64,000 nt of DNA from Novosphingobium fluoreni (GTDB taxonomy: Bacteria > Pseudomonadota > Alphaproteobacteria > Sphingomonadales > Sphingomonadaceae), in contig NZ_JACIDY010000007.1 in assembly GCF_014196615.1 (NCBI RefSeq), positions 124,001 through 188,000 of the forward strand. Direction: 5' to 3'. Positions 54,584-63,909 of this stretch are shown in pieces. Within the stretch, counting starts at the first letter, position 1. Each line of letters starts with the position of its first letter. The notes under the pieces were generated by a model. It saw nothing but the letters and a program-made list of their open reading frames with translations, did no database searches and was not told the origin of the DNA. A program made the translations under genes and the position numbers.

Positions 54584-55096
54584 CTAGTCGGTGAAGTCGA
54601 AAGACCTTCGCCCCACGCTGATCAGCGCTTCCATATCCGCCATATGGGCATCTTCGCCATCACACGTGGGTGCGAGCTCATCCGCTTTCGTTTCGACGCG
54701 GGCACTCGCCGTCAAGGTGCGGTGGACGGGGCAGCGATCTGCAATCTCAAGCAGGCGGGCGCGCTGCTCTTCCGTCAGATCGCCGCTGAAAGTGATGTGG
54801 CGGATGAACAGGTCGGTGGGCTTGCCGCCCTGCTCACGCCGATGGCCCACCGCCGTGCGAATATCTTCAACAGGCCATCCCTTTTGATCGGCATAGAGCC
54901 GCAATGTCATAGTGGTACAGGCAGCCAGCGCCGATCCCAGTAGCTGATACGGGTTGGGCCCAGAGCCGAGACCGCCGGCGCTTGTGGGTTCGTCCGCGAA
55001 GAATTGCACGCCGCCGCTGGATATTACGACCTGGAACCGCCCCTCGCCCGTCTCGCGACCGATCGCCTGGTCTAGCTTGTCGTTTGCGTCAGACAT
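54584..55096 (-). CDS. OsmC-family protein
   Basis: A 170-aa OsmC/Ohr-type protein. From ATG 55096 (MSDANDKLDQ; AGGA upstream). The OsmC fold shows GPNPYQLLGSALAACTTMTLRLYAD, with the catalytic Cys of the family (AACTTM), and the second Cys in LEIADRCPVHRTL, so a peroxidase acting on organic hydroperoxides is expected. Divergent from the glycosyltransferase operon, sharing a 299-base control region. Confidence 0.93.
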   Translation of the reverse strand: MSDANDKLDQAIGRETGEGRFQVVISSGGVQFFADEPTSAGGLGSGPNPYQLLGSALAACTTMTLRLYADQKGWPVEDIRTAVGHRREQGGKPTDLFIRHITFSGDLTEEQRARLLEIADRCPVHRTLTASARVETKADELAPTCDGEDAHMADMEALISVGRRSFDFTD

Positions 55097-55296
55097 GTGC
55101 GGCGTCCTGTGTTGCTCCGTCACTCATGCAATCGCCGGGTGGCAGACGAATGTCAAAGTGCGTTGCGGCCCGATCGAAAGGCAGGCGCCCCATACGGCTA
55201 GCTTTGCACGCTCCCATGGTCTGACTGAAAGGGGGCACGAAAGCAGCCTCGCAGTTCCCGGACCGGCCACTTGTCTGTACCGACTCCAAGAAGAAC

Positions 55297-55310
55297 TTGA
55301 TAAAAGTCAA
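55297..55310. promoter_or_regulatory. FNR/FixK-type box
   Basis: TTGAT-AAAA-GTCAA, 14 bases, one change from the FNR consensus TTGAT-N4-ATCAA and exactly the form common for FixK/FnrL regulators of alphaproteobacteria. It lies 86 bases before the start of the glycosyltransferase operon and about 200 bases from the osmC-like gene on the other side. As an activator site at -41 it would place the RNA start near 55345. Confidence 0.7.
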
Positions 55311-55395
55311 TAACATGCCCCCAGGGGCAATTTGGCAGTTCAGGATCAAATCAGTTCTCAACCCGTTCCCCGCTTGTACAAAAAAGGGGACCGCC

Positions 55396-57399
55396 TTGAA
55401 CATTTTACACTTGGCGCTGGGCGGTTGTCTTCGAAAGCCGCCAGTCCATTACGGCCTAACCGCCGACACGGGCGGCCACATCGCCTATGTTCTTGAAGTT
55501 GCAACCCATCAGGCACAACACGCCGATGTCAGCGGGGTGACGATAGTTACGCGCTTGTTCGACGATGAGAAGCTCGGCTCAGTGCATGCCCAGCCGACCG
55601 AGCACATCAGTGAAAAGCTGACGATCCACCGCATCGCCACATCCAACCGCCGGTACATCGAGAAAGAGCAATTCTCGGCGGAGCTTCCCGCTTTGATAGA
55701 GGCGTTCTGCGAGTATATTTCCCGACAGCCTGAGCGACCCGATGTGATCCATGCTCACTTCGCGGACGCCGCCGGTATGGCGCGGGAGGCAGAACGGCGG
55801 TTCGGCATTCCATTCATCTACACACCCCATGCGCTTGGGATCGACAAGCAGGCCGAAACTGGCGCTTGCGACAGTCTAGTAACCCGCATTGAGGCAGAGC
55901 GTGCGGCAATCATCAGTGCGGCGGCGATCATCGTTTCAACCGGGGACGAGGCGGAGCGCCAGATCGGTCGCTACGGCGTGGCAACAGGCGATCGCGTCCG
56001 CATCATCGCGCCGGGCGCTCCTGCCCACTTCGCAGGCGCCGGGCCGACGGTTGTCGATCGCATGACGGAATGGCTCGATCAGCCCCAGCTTCCGATCATA
56101 TTGGCAATCGCCCGCCCCGTTCGAAAGAAGAACCTGATCGCCTTGGTCCGCGCTTACCTGGCGGACGAAAAACTTCGTGCTGCGGCGAACCTTGTGGTGC
56201 TTGCCGGGCAGCACGGCCTGGCCTCGGGTGAAGAGCGCGTTGTTATTGACGAACTTACCGCGATTTGCGCGACGCCCGAAGCTCGCGGTCATGTCATGCT
56301 ACCGGCCGACCACGATTCCACCGATGTCGCCGCGCTTTATGAAAGAGCGTCCGAGGGTGGTGTGTTCGTCAATCCAGCCCTCCACGAACCCTTTGGGCTG
56401 ACGCTGGTGGAAGCGGCGGCCGCAGGCGTGCCGGTTGTCGCCACTCGCAACGGCGGCCCGGAAGAGATCGTCGCCACGATCGGTCATGGCATCACCGTAG
56501 ATCCGCGTGACGAGGGCGCCCTTGCAACGGCCATCCGCGCCATCGTGCTAGACCCGGCGCGTCATGCCCGGCTGGCTGGCGCCGCGCGGCGCGGACATCG
56601 GCAGTATTCATGGGATCGGTATGCGGCTCTGTCCGTTGAGACCTATCGCGAGTGCAACCGGCCAAGGCTGCTCATCAGCGATATCGACAACACCCTGACC
56701 GGCTGCCGGAGTTCGGCATTTGCATTCGCTGGATGGCGGGCGAGGTCGACCTTGTCCTTCATCGTTGCCACCGGGCGTAGCTTGGCCGCAGCACAAACTA
56801 TCCTCAGGCAATGGGGCTTGCCGATGCCTGACGGCTTTATCGTCGATGTGGGCACCCGTCTCATGATCGCGGACGGCAAGGGCGGTTGGCGCGAATGTGA
56901 CGATTATGCCCGCCTCCTTGATAACGGCTGGGATCGGAACGCCGTTCATCGCGCTTTGGCGACACTTTCGTTGAGCCCGCAGCCCGCCGAAACCGAAGGG
57001 CCGCACAAGATCAGCTTCTTCGGCAATGAACGGGATGCCAATGCGATCCGCGAAGCGCTGGCAGCGGCTGGCCAATCGGCCCGGGTAGTCTTTTCCCATG
57101 GCCGCCTGATCGACGTCCTTGCCCCGAATGGCGGAAAGGCGGCGGCGATTGCGGCTTATGCGCAGAGCCAGGGGCTCAGCCTGGCGCAATGCGTGGCGGC
57201 GGGTGACAGCGGCAACGATGTCGACATGCTGACGGCATGTGGCCGCGCAATCGTGGTCGGCAATGCCGGCTCGGAGTTGGACGATCTGCCTGAACGCCCC
57301 GGCTTGCTACGGGTCCATGACCATCATGCCGCCGGAGTGCTGGAAGGCCTGGCGAGCCTTGGCATCACCGTCCCCTCTCTTCTCCCTCAAGCGGCATGA
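55396..57399 (+). CDS. Sucrose/mannosylfructose-phosphate synthase-phosphatase fusion
   Basis: A 667-aa two-domain enzyme. The N-terminal GT4 domain (about 1-420) resembles sucrose-phosphate and mannosylfructose-phosphate synthases: TADTGGHIAYVLEVA (D24-H28, sugar-phosphate site), HADHFADAAG-like HAHFADAAGMA, and the donor motif HEPFGLTLVEAAAAG with E331 and E339. The C-terminal part (about 425-667) is a HAD phosphatase of the SPP type: D429/D431 in SDIDNTLT and GDSGNDVDM (603-611). So one chain could make a sugar-phosphate glycoside and remove the phosphate. The TTG at 55396 is chosen for the AGGGGA site six bases upstream and because the fold begins there. It opens a four-gene operon. Confidence 0.85.
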   Translation: MNILHLALGGCLRKPPVHYGLTADTGGHIAYVLEVATHQAQHADVSGVTIVTRLFDDEKLGSVHAQPTEHISEKLTIHRIATSNRRYIEKEQFSAELPALIEAFCEYISRQPERPDVIHAHFADAAGMAREAERRFGIPFIYTPHALGIDKQAETGACDSLVTRIEAERAAIISAAAIIVSTGDEAERQIGRYGVATGDRVRIIAPGAPAHFAGAGPTVVDRMTEWLDQPQLPIILAIARPVRKKNLIALVRAYLADEKLRAAANLVVLAGQHGLASGEERVVIDELTAICATPEARGHVMLPADHDSTDVAALYERASEGGVFVNPALHEPFGLTLVEAAAAGVPVVATRNGGPEEIVATIGHGITVDPRDEGALATAIRAIVLDPARHARLAGAARRGHRQYSWDRYAALSVETYRECNRPRLLISDIDNTLTGCRSSAFAFAGWRARSTLSFIVATGRSLAAAQTILRQWGLPMPDGFIVDVGTRLMIADGKGGWRECDDYARLLDNGWDRNAVHRALATLSLSPQPAETEGPHKISFFGNERDANAIREALAAAGQSARVVFSHGRLIDVLAPNGGKAAAIAAYAQSQGLSLAQCVAAGDSGNDVDMLTACGRAIVVGNAGSELDDLPERPGLLRVHDHHAAGVLEGLASLGITVPSLLPQAA

Positions 57400-58544
57400 A
57401 GCGTCCTTTCGGGTACTTCGTTCACCACCAGGGGCGTGGCCATGCAGAACGGTGCGCGGCGATCGCGGCGGCGTTGCCAGCGGATCGTCCGCTGACGATC
57501 TTTTGTGCGCGTGACGATATCTTTCCCGCCCTGCCTCCGCAGGCCACCGTGACGCGCATTCCATCGCTGTTCGAACCTTCGGGTGATGAGGCAGGCACCA
57601 TGGATTGGGTGGCGACGCCTGAAACACTTCATTGCGCGCCGCTGGGCTGGCCAGGCATCCGGCAGGCGATAGGGACGCTGGCAGGGTGGTTTGCTTCGGC
57701 GGACCCCGCGCTGATGATCTGTGACGTCTCGGCTGAAGTCGCGCAACTGGCTCGCATCTGCTCGGTCCCTCACGTGAAAATCCTGCAGCATGGCGATCGC
57801 AGCGATCCCGGCCACCGCGCCGCCTACGATGGGGCCGCCGGGCTGCTTGCGCCTTTCCATCTCGACCTTGCCCAGCCGGACTGGAGCAAATCAATGCGGG
57901 ACAAGACCTGCTTTGCCGGTGGTCTGGGCGTGGATTTGCGCGTGCCTGAGCGTGAAGTCGCCCGCCAGCGCATCGGCGTCTCGGCGGGCGAGCGGATGAT
58001 CCTGGTCCTGTCTGGCGGCGGCGGTGATGGCTTTGCCGCCGCTCCTCTGGGAGTAGGCGCCCGGTCCACACCGGATGCGCGCTGGATCACCATCGGCAAG
58101 GTCCAGCGGGACTGGCACGCGACCGAACCGGCCAATCTGGAACATCGCGGCTGGGTGGATGACGCCGCCGATCATATCGCCGCAGCCGATATTGTCATCG
58201 CTTCTGCCGGGAACACCACCTGCCAGCAGATATTAGCCGCTGGCCGCCCGTGGCTGGTCGTTCCCGAGTGGCGGTACTTCGATGAACAGCATCACAAGGC
58301 CACCGCTTTGGGCCGCGCCGGGGCGGCGACAGTCCTGCCGCATCTCCCGTCCTCGGCCCATGCCTGGACGGCGGCGCTGGGCGAAGTGACCCGGTCTCAT
58401 CTCCCGGAGCGGCAGAAGGCTCTGATCGACGATGCACCCGCAACTCTGACCGCCAACTGGCTCGAAGCCCTGGCATCCCGTCTTTGGGACGCACCGGTGG
58501 CCTTGGCCAAACCCACCCGATCACAGGAGAATTTCGCCGTATGA
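57396..58544 (+). CDS. MurG-like GT-B glycosyltransferase
   Basis: A 382-aa glycosyltransferase with a two-Rossmann GT-B fold. The N-terminus YFVHHQGRGHAERCAAIA is the acceptor-domain loop, and the C-terminus has VIASAGNTTCQQILAAGRPWLVVPEWRYFDEQHHKA in segments, a nucleotide-sugar site as in MurG/UDP-GlcNAc transferases. No signal peptide or membrane helix, so it is cytoplasmic. It overlaps the synthase gene and the next gene by four bases each. Confidence 0.83.
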   Translation: MKRPFGYFVHHQGRGHAERCAAIAAALPADRPLTIFCARDDIFPALPPQATVTRIPSLFEPSGDEAGTMDWVATPETLHCAPLGWPGIRQAIGTLAGWFASADPALMICDVSAEVAQLARICSVPHVKILQHGDRSDPGHRAAYDGAAGLLAPFHLDLAQPDWSKSMRDKTCFAGGLGVDLRVPEREVARQRIGVSAGERMILVLSGGGGDGFAAAPLGVGARSTPDARWITIGKVQRDWHATEPANLEHRGWVDDAADHIAAADIVIASAGNTTCQQILAAGRPWLVVPEWRYFDEQHHKATALGRAGAATVLPHLPSSAHAWTAALGEVTRSHLPERQKALIDDAPATLTANWLEALASRLWDAPVALAKPTRSQENFAV

Positions 58545-59491
58545 CCAGCGTTTCCGTCGTAACCCTGGCGAAAGGCCGATCCGAACATCTCGTCAACGTC
58601 GTGCTGGGACTTTCACGACAGACCGTATTGCCTGACGAACTGATCGTGGCGGTGATGCAGCCTGAACCGTATGATCTGCCCGAAGCCCCCTTCCCCATCA
58701 GGCAAATCCGCGTGGAGGGCGAGCAACTCCCCCTCGCCGCCGCACGCAACTTCGCGGCGCGGGCAGCGAACAGCGAGTTGTTGGTCTTTCTGGACATGGA
58801 CTGCATCCCGCACCCACGCTTGGTCGAAGACTATGCCGAACTCAGCGGCGCCTTGGATGGATTGCTGATGGGCGAGGTAATGTACCTACCCGGCGGCGCC
58901 ACCCGTAACGACTGGTCCTATGACGAATTCGCCGCGGTGGCCGTGAAACATTCGGATCGGCGCGGTCCGCCGCCCAGCGGCATCGAGATATGCCCGGACT
59001 ATCGCTGCTTTTGGTCTTTGAACTTCGCGATGCGCCGGGCGACGTTTCTGGAGATCGGCGGCTTTGATGAGCGCTATTACGGATATGGTGGAGAAGACAC
59101 GGACTTTGGCAAGACGGTCAGTCAGGCCGGCGTTCCGATCGCCTGGATAAAAGGGGGGCTGGCCTACCACCAGTATCACCCCCATCATATGCCGCCCGTC
59201 CACCACATCGAAAGCGTGGTGCGCAATGCCCAGCTCTTCGAATCCAAGTGGGGCTATCGCACGATGGGCCACTGGCTTCATGCGTTCTTGCTGATGGGCT
59301 TGATCGAGGATGAACCCGGTGAGGCGATCCGGATCGTCCGGCAACCGGCGGCTGCGGACTTCGCGCTCACCACGCAGCAAAGCCATGAGCCTTACTGCAA
59401 CACCGCGCGTGTGCTGCGCTATCTGAAGGATGAACTGGCGTTGCAGGGCGATGCCCCGGATGGGCTGACGCGGGTCATGCAAACGGCATGA
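58541..59491 (+). CDS. GT2-family glycosyltransferase with galactosyltransferase-like motif
   Basis: A 316-aa GT-A enzyme. The DxD metal site is in FLDMDCIPHPRLVEDY; the acceptor/donor signature GYGGEDTDFGKTV closely resembles the GWGGEDDD motif of beta-1,4-galactosyltransferases and the Glyco_transf_7C family. The ATG at 58541 overlaps the previous stop. Transfer of a hexose in beta linkage is a guess from the motif; donor and acceptor are not known. Confidence 0.85.
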   Translation: MTSVSVVTLAKGRSEHLVNVVLGLSRQTVLPDELIVAVMQPEPYDLPEAPFPIRQIRVEGEQLPLAAARNFAARAANSELLVFLDMDCIPHPRLVEDYAELSGALDGLLMGEVMYLPGGATRNDWSYDEFAAVAVKHSDRRGPPPSGIEICPDYRCFWSLNFAMRRATFLEIGGFDERYYGYGGEDTDFGKTVSQAGVPIAWIKGGLAYHQYHPHHMPPVHHIESVVRNAQLFESKWGYRTMGHWLHAFLLMGLIEDEPGEAIRIVRQPAAADFALTTQQSHEPYCNTARVLRYLKDELALQGDAPDGLTRVMQTA

Positions 59492-60597
59492 AGATCGCGA
59501 TCCTCGCCCACGTCCGCCAGCGGATCGCCCAGCCCTTCGCAGGCGGCATGGAAGCGCACTGCTGGCAACTGGCGGCTGGGTTGCAGGAGCGTGGGCATGA
59601 AGTGATCTTGTTCGCCTCGGGCGACAGTGATCCGCGATTTACCATCGATTCCGTTCTGGCCGAACATTATGAGCGCACCTTCCCCTGGGCGGAACATCGC
59701 GGCTCCCCGCCGCTGATCGCCCATCTCGATGCCGGATACGAGGCCGCTTGCGACCGCATTGCCGATGGCGGGTTCGATGTGCTTCACAACAACAGCCTCC
59801 ACCGCTTCCCCCTGGCCCAGCAACGTACAGCGGCGGTCCCGACGGTGACCTCGCTGCATGTGCCCCCCTACGACGCGCTGCACTGGTTCGTGGCGGCAAG
59901 TCCCGCAGCGCGGCATCGCCTGACGGTGACGTCGCAAAAGCAATTGCGCGCCTGGTGGCCTGATGGCGCTCCGCCGGAGGCCTCCGTGCTGCACAACGGT
60001 ATCGACCCGCGGCGATGGCCATTCCAGCCGCGCGGCAATGGCGAGGCGGTTTGGTGCGGGCGTGTGACGCCGAACAAGGGGCCGCATTTTGCCGCGCAGG
60101 CGGCGATGATCGCCGGTGTGCCGCTCACCTTGTTCGGCGCGATCGAAGACCCGGGCTACTGGCAGGCGGAGGTGGAGCCATTGCTTGGCCCCACCATCCG
60201 CTATGGCGGACACCTGCCTGCCAAAGCGCTGGCACGCGAGATCGGCCGCGCATCCGTGTTCCTGTTCACGCCATGTTGGGACGAGCCGTTCGGCCTAGTG
60301 GCGGCAGAGGCGATGTCCTGCGGCCTGCCCGTCGCCGCATTCGATATGGGTGCGGCGCGCGAGGTGATCGGAGAGGCCGGCGTCATGGCCGAACCCGGCG
60401 ATGCCAAGGGTCTAGGGGCGGCCATCAACCAAGCCATGCTCATTCCGCGTGAAACCGCCAGAGATCGTGTGCTGGCTCATTTCACGCACGATCGCTGGCT
60501 GAATCGCTGCGAGGCACTCTATCGCGAAGTTTCCGTGGGCTCCGGCGTTTCGCAACATAATCCAATCCAGGTCGCTAGCACGGAACTGGTGTTTTAA
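59488..60597 (+). CDS. GT4-family glycosyltransferase
   Basis: A 369-aa GT-B retaining enzyme. The glycine loop FAGGMEAHCWQLAAGLQERGHEV near residue 20 and the donor motif EPFGLVAAEAMSCG with two glutamates are typical. VHNGIDPRRWPF-like LHNGIDPRRW is the hinge. Last gene of the operon; its ATG overlaps the GT2 stop. No export gene follows. Confidence 0.86.
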   Translation: MKIAILAHVRQRIAQPFAGGMEAHCWQLAAGLQERGHEVILFASGDSDPRFTIDSVLAEHYERTFPWAEHRGSPPLIAHLDAGYEAACDRIADGGFDVLHNNSLHRFPLAQQRTAAVPTVTSLHVPPYDALHWFVAASPAARHRLTVTSQKQLRAWWPDGAPPEASVLHNGIDPRRWPFQPRGNGEAVWCGRVTPNKGPHFAAQAAMIAGVPLTLFGAIEDPGYWQAEVEPLLGPTIRYGGHLPAKALAREIGRASVFLFTPCWDEPFGLVAAEAMSCGLPVAAFDMGAAREVIGEAGVMAEPGDAKGLGAAINQAMLIPRETARDRVLAHFTHDRWLNRCEALYREVSVGSGVSQHNPIQVASTELVF

Positions 60598-60966
60598 AGC
60601 AACGTCCGCAGTGGAAGTAAGTCCATGAGGGCATACGGGAACTTTCCGCATTTGCCCTGCATTGTGTTTTTCACCCACTCTATTCAGGAATCAATGGCAC
60701 CATGCGATCGCCTGCCGGCAAGAACTCTCGCCCGTACAACTCCAGCGCATCTCGCCCTAGACAGGATGGCCCGATGAGGCTCTGGGTCCACGGACCGATC
60801 CAGCCCATGGAGAAGCCGGGATTTCTTCAACGTTTTTTCGGTCTCCGTTGAAGCGCTCACCGGGCAAGCGGCAAAGCTTACGTGTGCGATAGTCACGCAA
60901 TCACGGTCTTGCGAATGAGTTGTTGAGCCCGCAGACCTGTGGGTCTTAATAGGGGAACGATTGCTC
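60598..60966. other. Intergenic region with two tiny open frames and a hairpin
   Basis: 369 bases after the glycosyltransferase operon without a clear gene. It holds two very short plus-strand open frames with ribosome-like sites: 60701-60760 (19 codons) and 60775-60852 (25 codons, MRLWVHGPIQPMEKPGF onward). Also a perfect 8-base inverted repeat CTTCAACG/CGTTGAAG (60826-60833, 60847-60854). No terminator with a T-run and no promoter I would stand behind; a GGAAC at 60638 has only CATT 17 bases later. Confidence 0.5.
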
Positions 60967-62880
60967 ATGAAAAAGCTGTTGCTGGCCGCCGCCGCCTTAC
61001 TACCCATCTCCACCGCCCAGGCGGAGGCCCCGAAGCCTGCAGCGCTTGTGGCCGATGGCATACCACCCGTCCCCGATGATATCCCCGCTGCCATGCGGCC
61101 GTATGGCGAAAGCCGCAGCGCCGTCGTGCAGGGTTGGGACGCCAGCACCGGCAACCTGATCATCGCCACCCGATTTGCCAATACCGCGCAATTGCACGCG
61201 GTGGCAGGCCCGATGATGGACCGTCGTCAGATCACTTTCGAAGCAGAGCCGGTGCGCGCACATCCCTCCCCCGTGGGTGGCACGTTGCTGGTGCTTAAAG
61301 ACACCGGCGGGAACGAATTCTTTCAGATATACCGCGTCGCCGAAGGCCAATTACAACTTCTGACCGACGGCAAGAGCCGTAACGAATTTGGCGCCTGGAG
61401 CGATGACGGCAAGCTGGTGGGCTACAGCTCTACCCGCCGCAACGGCACCGATACCGACCTTTACGTGATGGATCCGCTCAATCCCAAGTCCGACAGGATG
61501 GTGGCGCAATTGGCTGGTGGCGGCTGGCAGATCGCGGGCTTCTCGCCAGACAGCAAGACGGCCCTTGTCCAGCAATACGTGTCGGTCCAGAAATCCAATC
61601 TCTGGCTGCTGGATGTCCGCTCGGGCAAGCTCACGCCTCTGGGCGATCATGCTGCCTCCGTTTCGTATGGCGAGGCCGCCTTCGCGCCTGACGGCACAAT
61701 CTGGGTAACCAGCGACGAGGGTTCGGATTTTCAGCGCCTGGGCACGATCGACCGGCGAACCGGGCGGTTCACTCCCCGCTCGACCGAAGCGAAATGGGAT
61801 GTCGAAAGTTTCGAGATCGCGCGCGATGGATCATACGTCGCCTACGTGCTGAACGAAAATGGCAGTTCGCGGCTGAAGCTGCTGGACCCGAAAACCGGAG
61901 CGGCCAGGGAAGCGCGCAATCTGCCCCTCGGCACGATCGGCGGACTGGAAGCGGGACCGGACGGACGGCTGGCTTTTTCGCTGAGTTCCGCCAAGGTCCC
62001 GACGGACGCGTTCACCCTGGACCCCGCCTCGTTGCAGGCGACACGCTGGACGCAGAGCGAGACCGGTGGCCTGGACGCCGCTCGCAATCCTGAAGCTGAG
62101 CTGGTCGAGGTCAAGAGTTTCGATGGGGAGACAGTTTCGGGCTTCCTCTATCGTCCCGATCCAAAGAAATTCCCGGGCAAACGCCCGCTGGTCGTCAGCA
62201 TCCACGGTGGGCCCGAAGGGCAGTACACCCCCGGTTTTCGCGGGGCGAGCAATTACCTGACGAACGAGTTGGGCATCGCCGTGTTCGCGCCGAACGTGCG
62301 GGGCTCCACCGGCTTCGGCAAGCGCTTCGTCAGCCTCGACAATGGGCCGTTCAAGCGCGAGGATTCGGTGAAGGATATCGGCGCGTTTCTGGATCGCCTG
62401 CAGCGCGATCCCCGCATCGATCCCAAGAGGATGGCCGTGAACGGAGGGTCGTACGGCGGGTACATGTGCTATGCTTCCGCGATCCGCTACGGCGATCGCC
62501 TTAAGGCGGCCGACTGCATCGTGGCCATCAGCAACTTCGTGACTTTCCTGGAGAACACCCAAAGCTACCGTAGAGACTTGCGCCGGGTCGAATATGGCGA
62601 TGAGCGCGATCCGGCACAGCGAGCGAAGTTGACCGCGATTTCTCCGCTTACCAGCGTGAACAAGCTGAAGATTCCCCTGCTCGTGGTAACCGGCAGCAAC
62701 GACCCGCGTGTGCCTGAGAGCGAGGCCAACCAGATCGTCGCGGCGGTGCGCGGGAATGGCGGTACGGCGTGGCACCTTGTCGGCAAGAACGAAGGCCACG
62801 GCTTCGCCAAGAAGGAGAACCGGGACTACCAGAGCTGGGTGGAAACCATGTTCTGGCGCAAGTATCTTCTCGGCCAATAG
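60967..62880 (+). CDS. S9 family serine peptidase (prolyl oligopeptidase type)
   Basis: A 637-aa exported peptidase. Signal peptide MKKLLLAAAALLPISTAQA. A beta-propeller (about 60-390: repeats with FGAWSDDGKLVGYSS, IAGFSPDSKTALVQ) precedes the alpha/beta-hydrolase domain with nucleophile GGSYGGYM, Asp in TGSNDPRVPE and His in NEGHGFAKKEN. Typical of periplasmic dipeptidyl/oligopeptidases used for peptide scavenging. ATG 60967 follows AGGGGA. Confidence 0.94.
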   Translation: MKKLLLAAAALLPISTAQAEAPKPAALVADGIPPVPDDIPAAMRPYGESRSAVVQGWDASTGNLIIATRFANTAQLHAVAGPMMDRRQITFEAEPVRAHPSPVGGTLLVLKDTGGNEFFQIYRVAEGQLQLLTDGKSRNEFGAWSDDGKLVGYSSTRRNGTDTDLYVMDPLNPKSDRMVAQLAGGGWQIAGFSPDSKTALVQQYVSVQKSNLWLLDVRSGKLTPLGDHAASVSYGEAAFAPDGTIWVTSDEGSDFQRLGTIDRRTGRFTPRSTEAKWDVESFEIARDGSYVAYVLNENGSSRLKLLDPKTGAAREARNLPLGTIGGLEAGPDGRLAFSLSSAKVPTDAFTLDPASLQATRWTQSETGGLDAARNPEAELVEVKSFDGETVSGFLYRPDPKKFPGKRPLVVSIHGGPEGQYTPGFRGASNYLTNELGIAVFAPNVRGSTGFGKRFVSLDNGPFKREDSVKDIGAFLDRLQRDPRIDPKRMAVNGGSYGGYMCYASAIRYGDRLKAADCIVAISNFVTFLENTQSYRRDLRRVEYGDERDPAQRAKLTAISPLTSVNKLKIPLLVVTGSNDPRVPESEANQIVAAVRGNGGTAWHLVGKNEGHGFAKKENRDYQSWVETMFWRKYLLGQ

Positions 62881-63024
62881 GCTGGTACTGCACCGTCTTT
62901 GCAAATTCGTGCGGGTGGCTTATATGCCGTCCGCGAAAGCCCCGGCCGAGCAGTTCGCGTGAATACGCTCTGCGCGCGCCGGGGTCCGCTTTTTCGGTGC
63001 AGTGTTTCGAGTAAGGATTTGCCC

Positions 63025-63825
63025 ATGTCCCGCAGACGCCAAATCTACGAAGGCAAGGCGAAGATCCTCTACGAAGGCCCTGAGCCCGGCACCCTGATCC
63101 AGTATTTCAAGGATGATGCCACAGCGTTCAACGCGCAGAAAAAGGGCACGATTCAAGGCAAGGGCGTGATCAACAACCGCATCAGCGAGTATGTGTTCAC
63201 CCGCCTCAATCACATTGGCGTGCCCAACCACTTCATCCGCCGCCTGAACATGCGCGAGCAGTTGGTGCGCCAGGTGGAGATCATCCCGATCGAGGTCGTG
63301 GTGCGCAACGTCGCCGCCGGATCGATCTCGAAGCGCCTTGGCATTCCGGAAGGGGAGCCGCTGCCGCACACCCTGCTGGAATACTACTACAAGGATGACG
63401 CGCTGGGCGATCCGATGATCGCGGAAGAGCATATCTCGTGCTTCGGCTGGGCCACCAATGAAGAGATGCAGGACATCTCGGCACTGGCGATCCGCGTGAA
63501 CGACTTCCTCTGCGGTATGTTCGCGGCCATCAATATCCGCCTGATCGACTTCAAGCTGGAATTCGGCCGCATTTGGGACGGTGAATACAGCCGCGTGATC
63601 CTCGCCGACGAGATCAGCCCTGACGGCTGTCGCCTGTGGGATATGGTCACGGGTGAGAAGCTGGATAAGGACCGCTTCCGCCAGGACCTGGGTGGCGAGG
63701 AAGAGGCCTATCAGGAAGTCGCGCGGCGCCTGGGCGTGCTGCAGGACGATCCGGGCCCGAGCGAGGTTTTCGACCTGACCGCCCATCGTGGCAAGCTGCG
63801 GGGCGGCAAGAGCACCACGAAGTAA
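63025..63825 (+). CDS. purC: SAICAR synthase (phosphoribosylaminoimidazole-succinocarboxamide synthase)
   Basis: Purine synthesis step 8, adding aspartate to CAIR. A 266-aa enzyme from ATG 63025: [15 protein letters not shown], the ATP-binding [24 protein letters not shown], and IDFKLEFGR with the metal site [14 protein letters not shown]. Full length; monocistronic as far as visible. Confidence 0.98.
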   Translation: MSRRRQIYEGKAKILYEGPEPGTLIQYFKDDATAFNAQKKGTIQGKGVINNRISEYVFTRLNHIGVPNHFIRRLNMREQLVRQVEIIPIEVVVRNVAAGSISKRLGIPEGEPLPHTLLEYYYKDDALGDPMIAEEHISCFGWATNEEMQDISALAIRVNDFLCGMFAAINIRLIDFKLEFGRIWDGEYSRVILADEISPDGCRLWDMVTGEKLDKDRFRQDLGGEEEAYQEVARRLGVLQDDPGPSEVFDLTAHRGKLRGGKSTTK

Positions 63826-63909
63826 ACTGCCGCGATGTAACGGCTTATCGTCTCTGCCTAGACCTTGAGCTACTTGGCAAAGCAGGCGCGTTGGGGCAAG
63901 CGGATCGTC

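Noticed and set aside
60638..60663. Possible EcfG promoter after the sugar operon
   Set aside because: GGAAC is followed 17 bases later by CATT and not CGTT; one mismatch in such a short element is too weak.
60684..61181. Minus-strand open frame of 165 codons over the S9 peptidase start
   Set aside because: It overlaps the signal peptide and start of a confident gene, with no recognisable domain.
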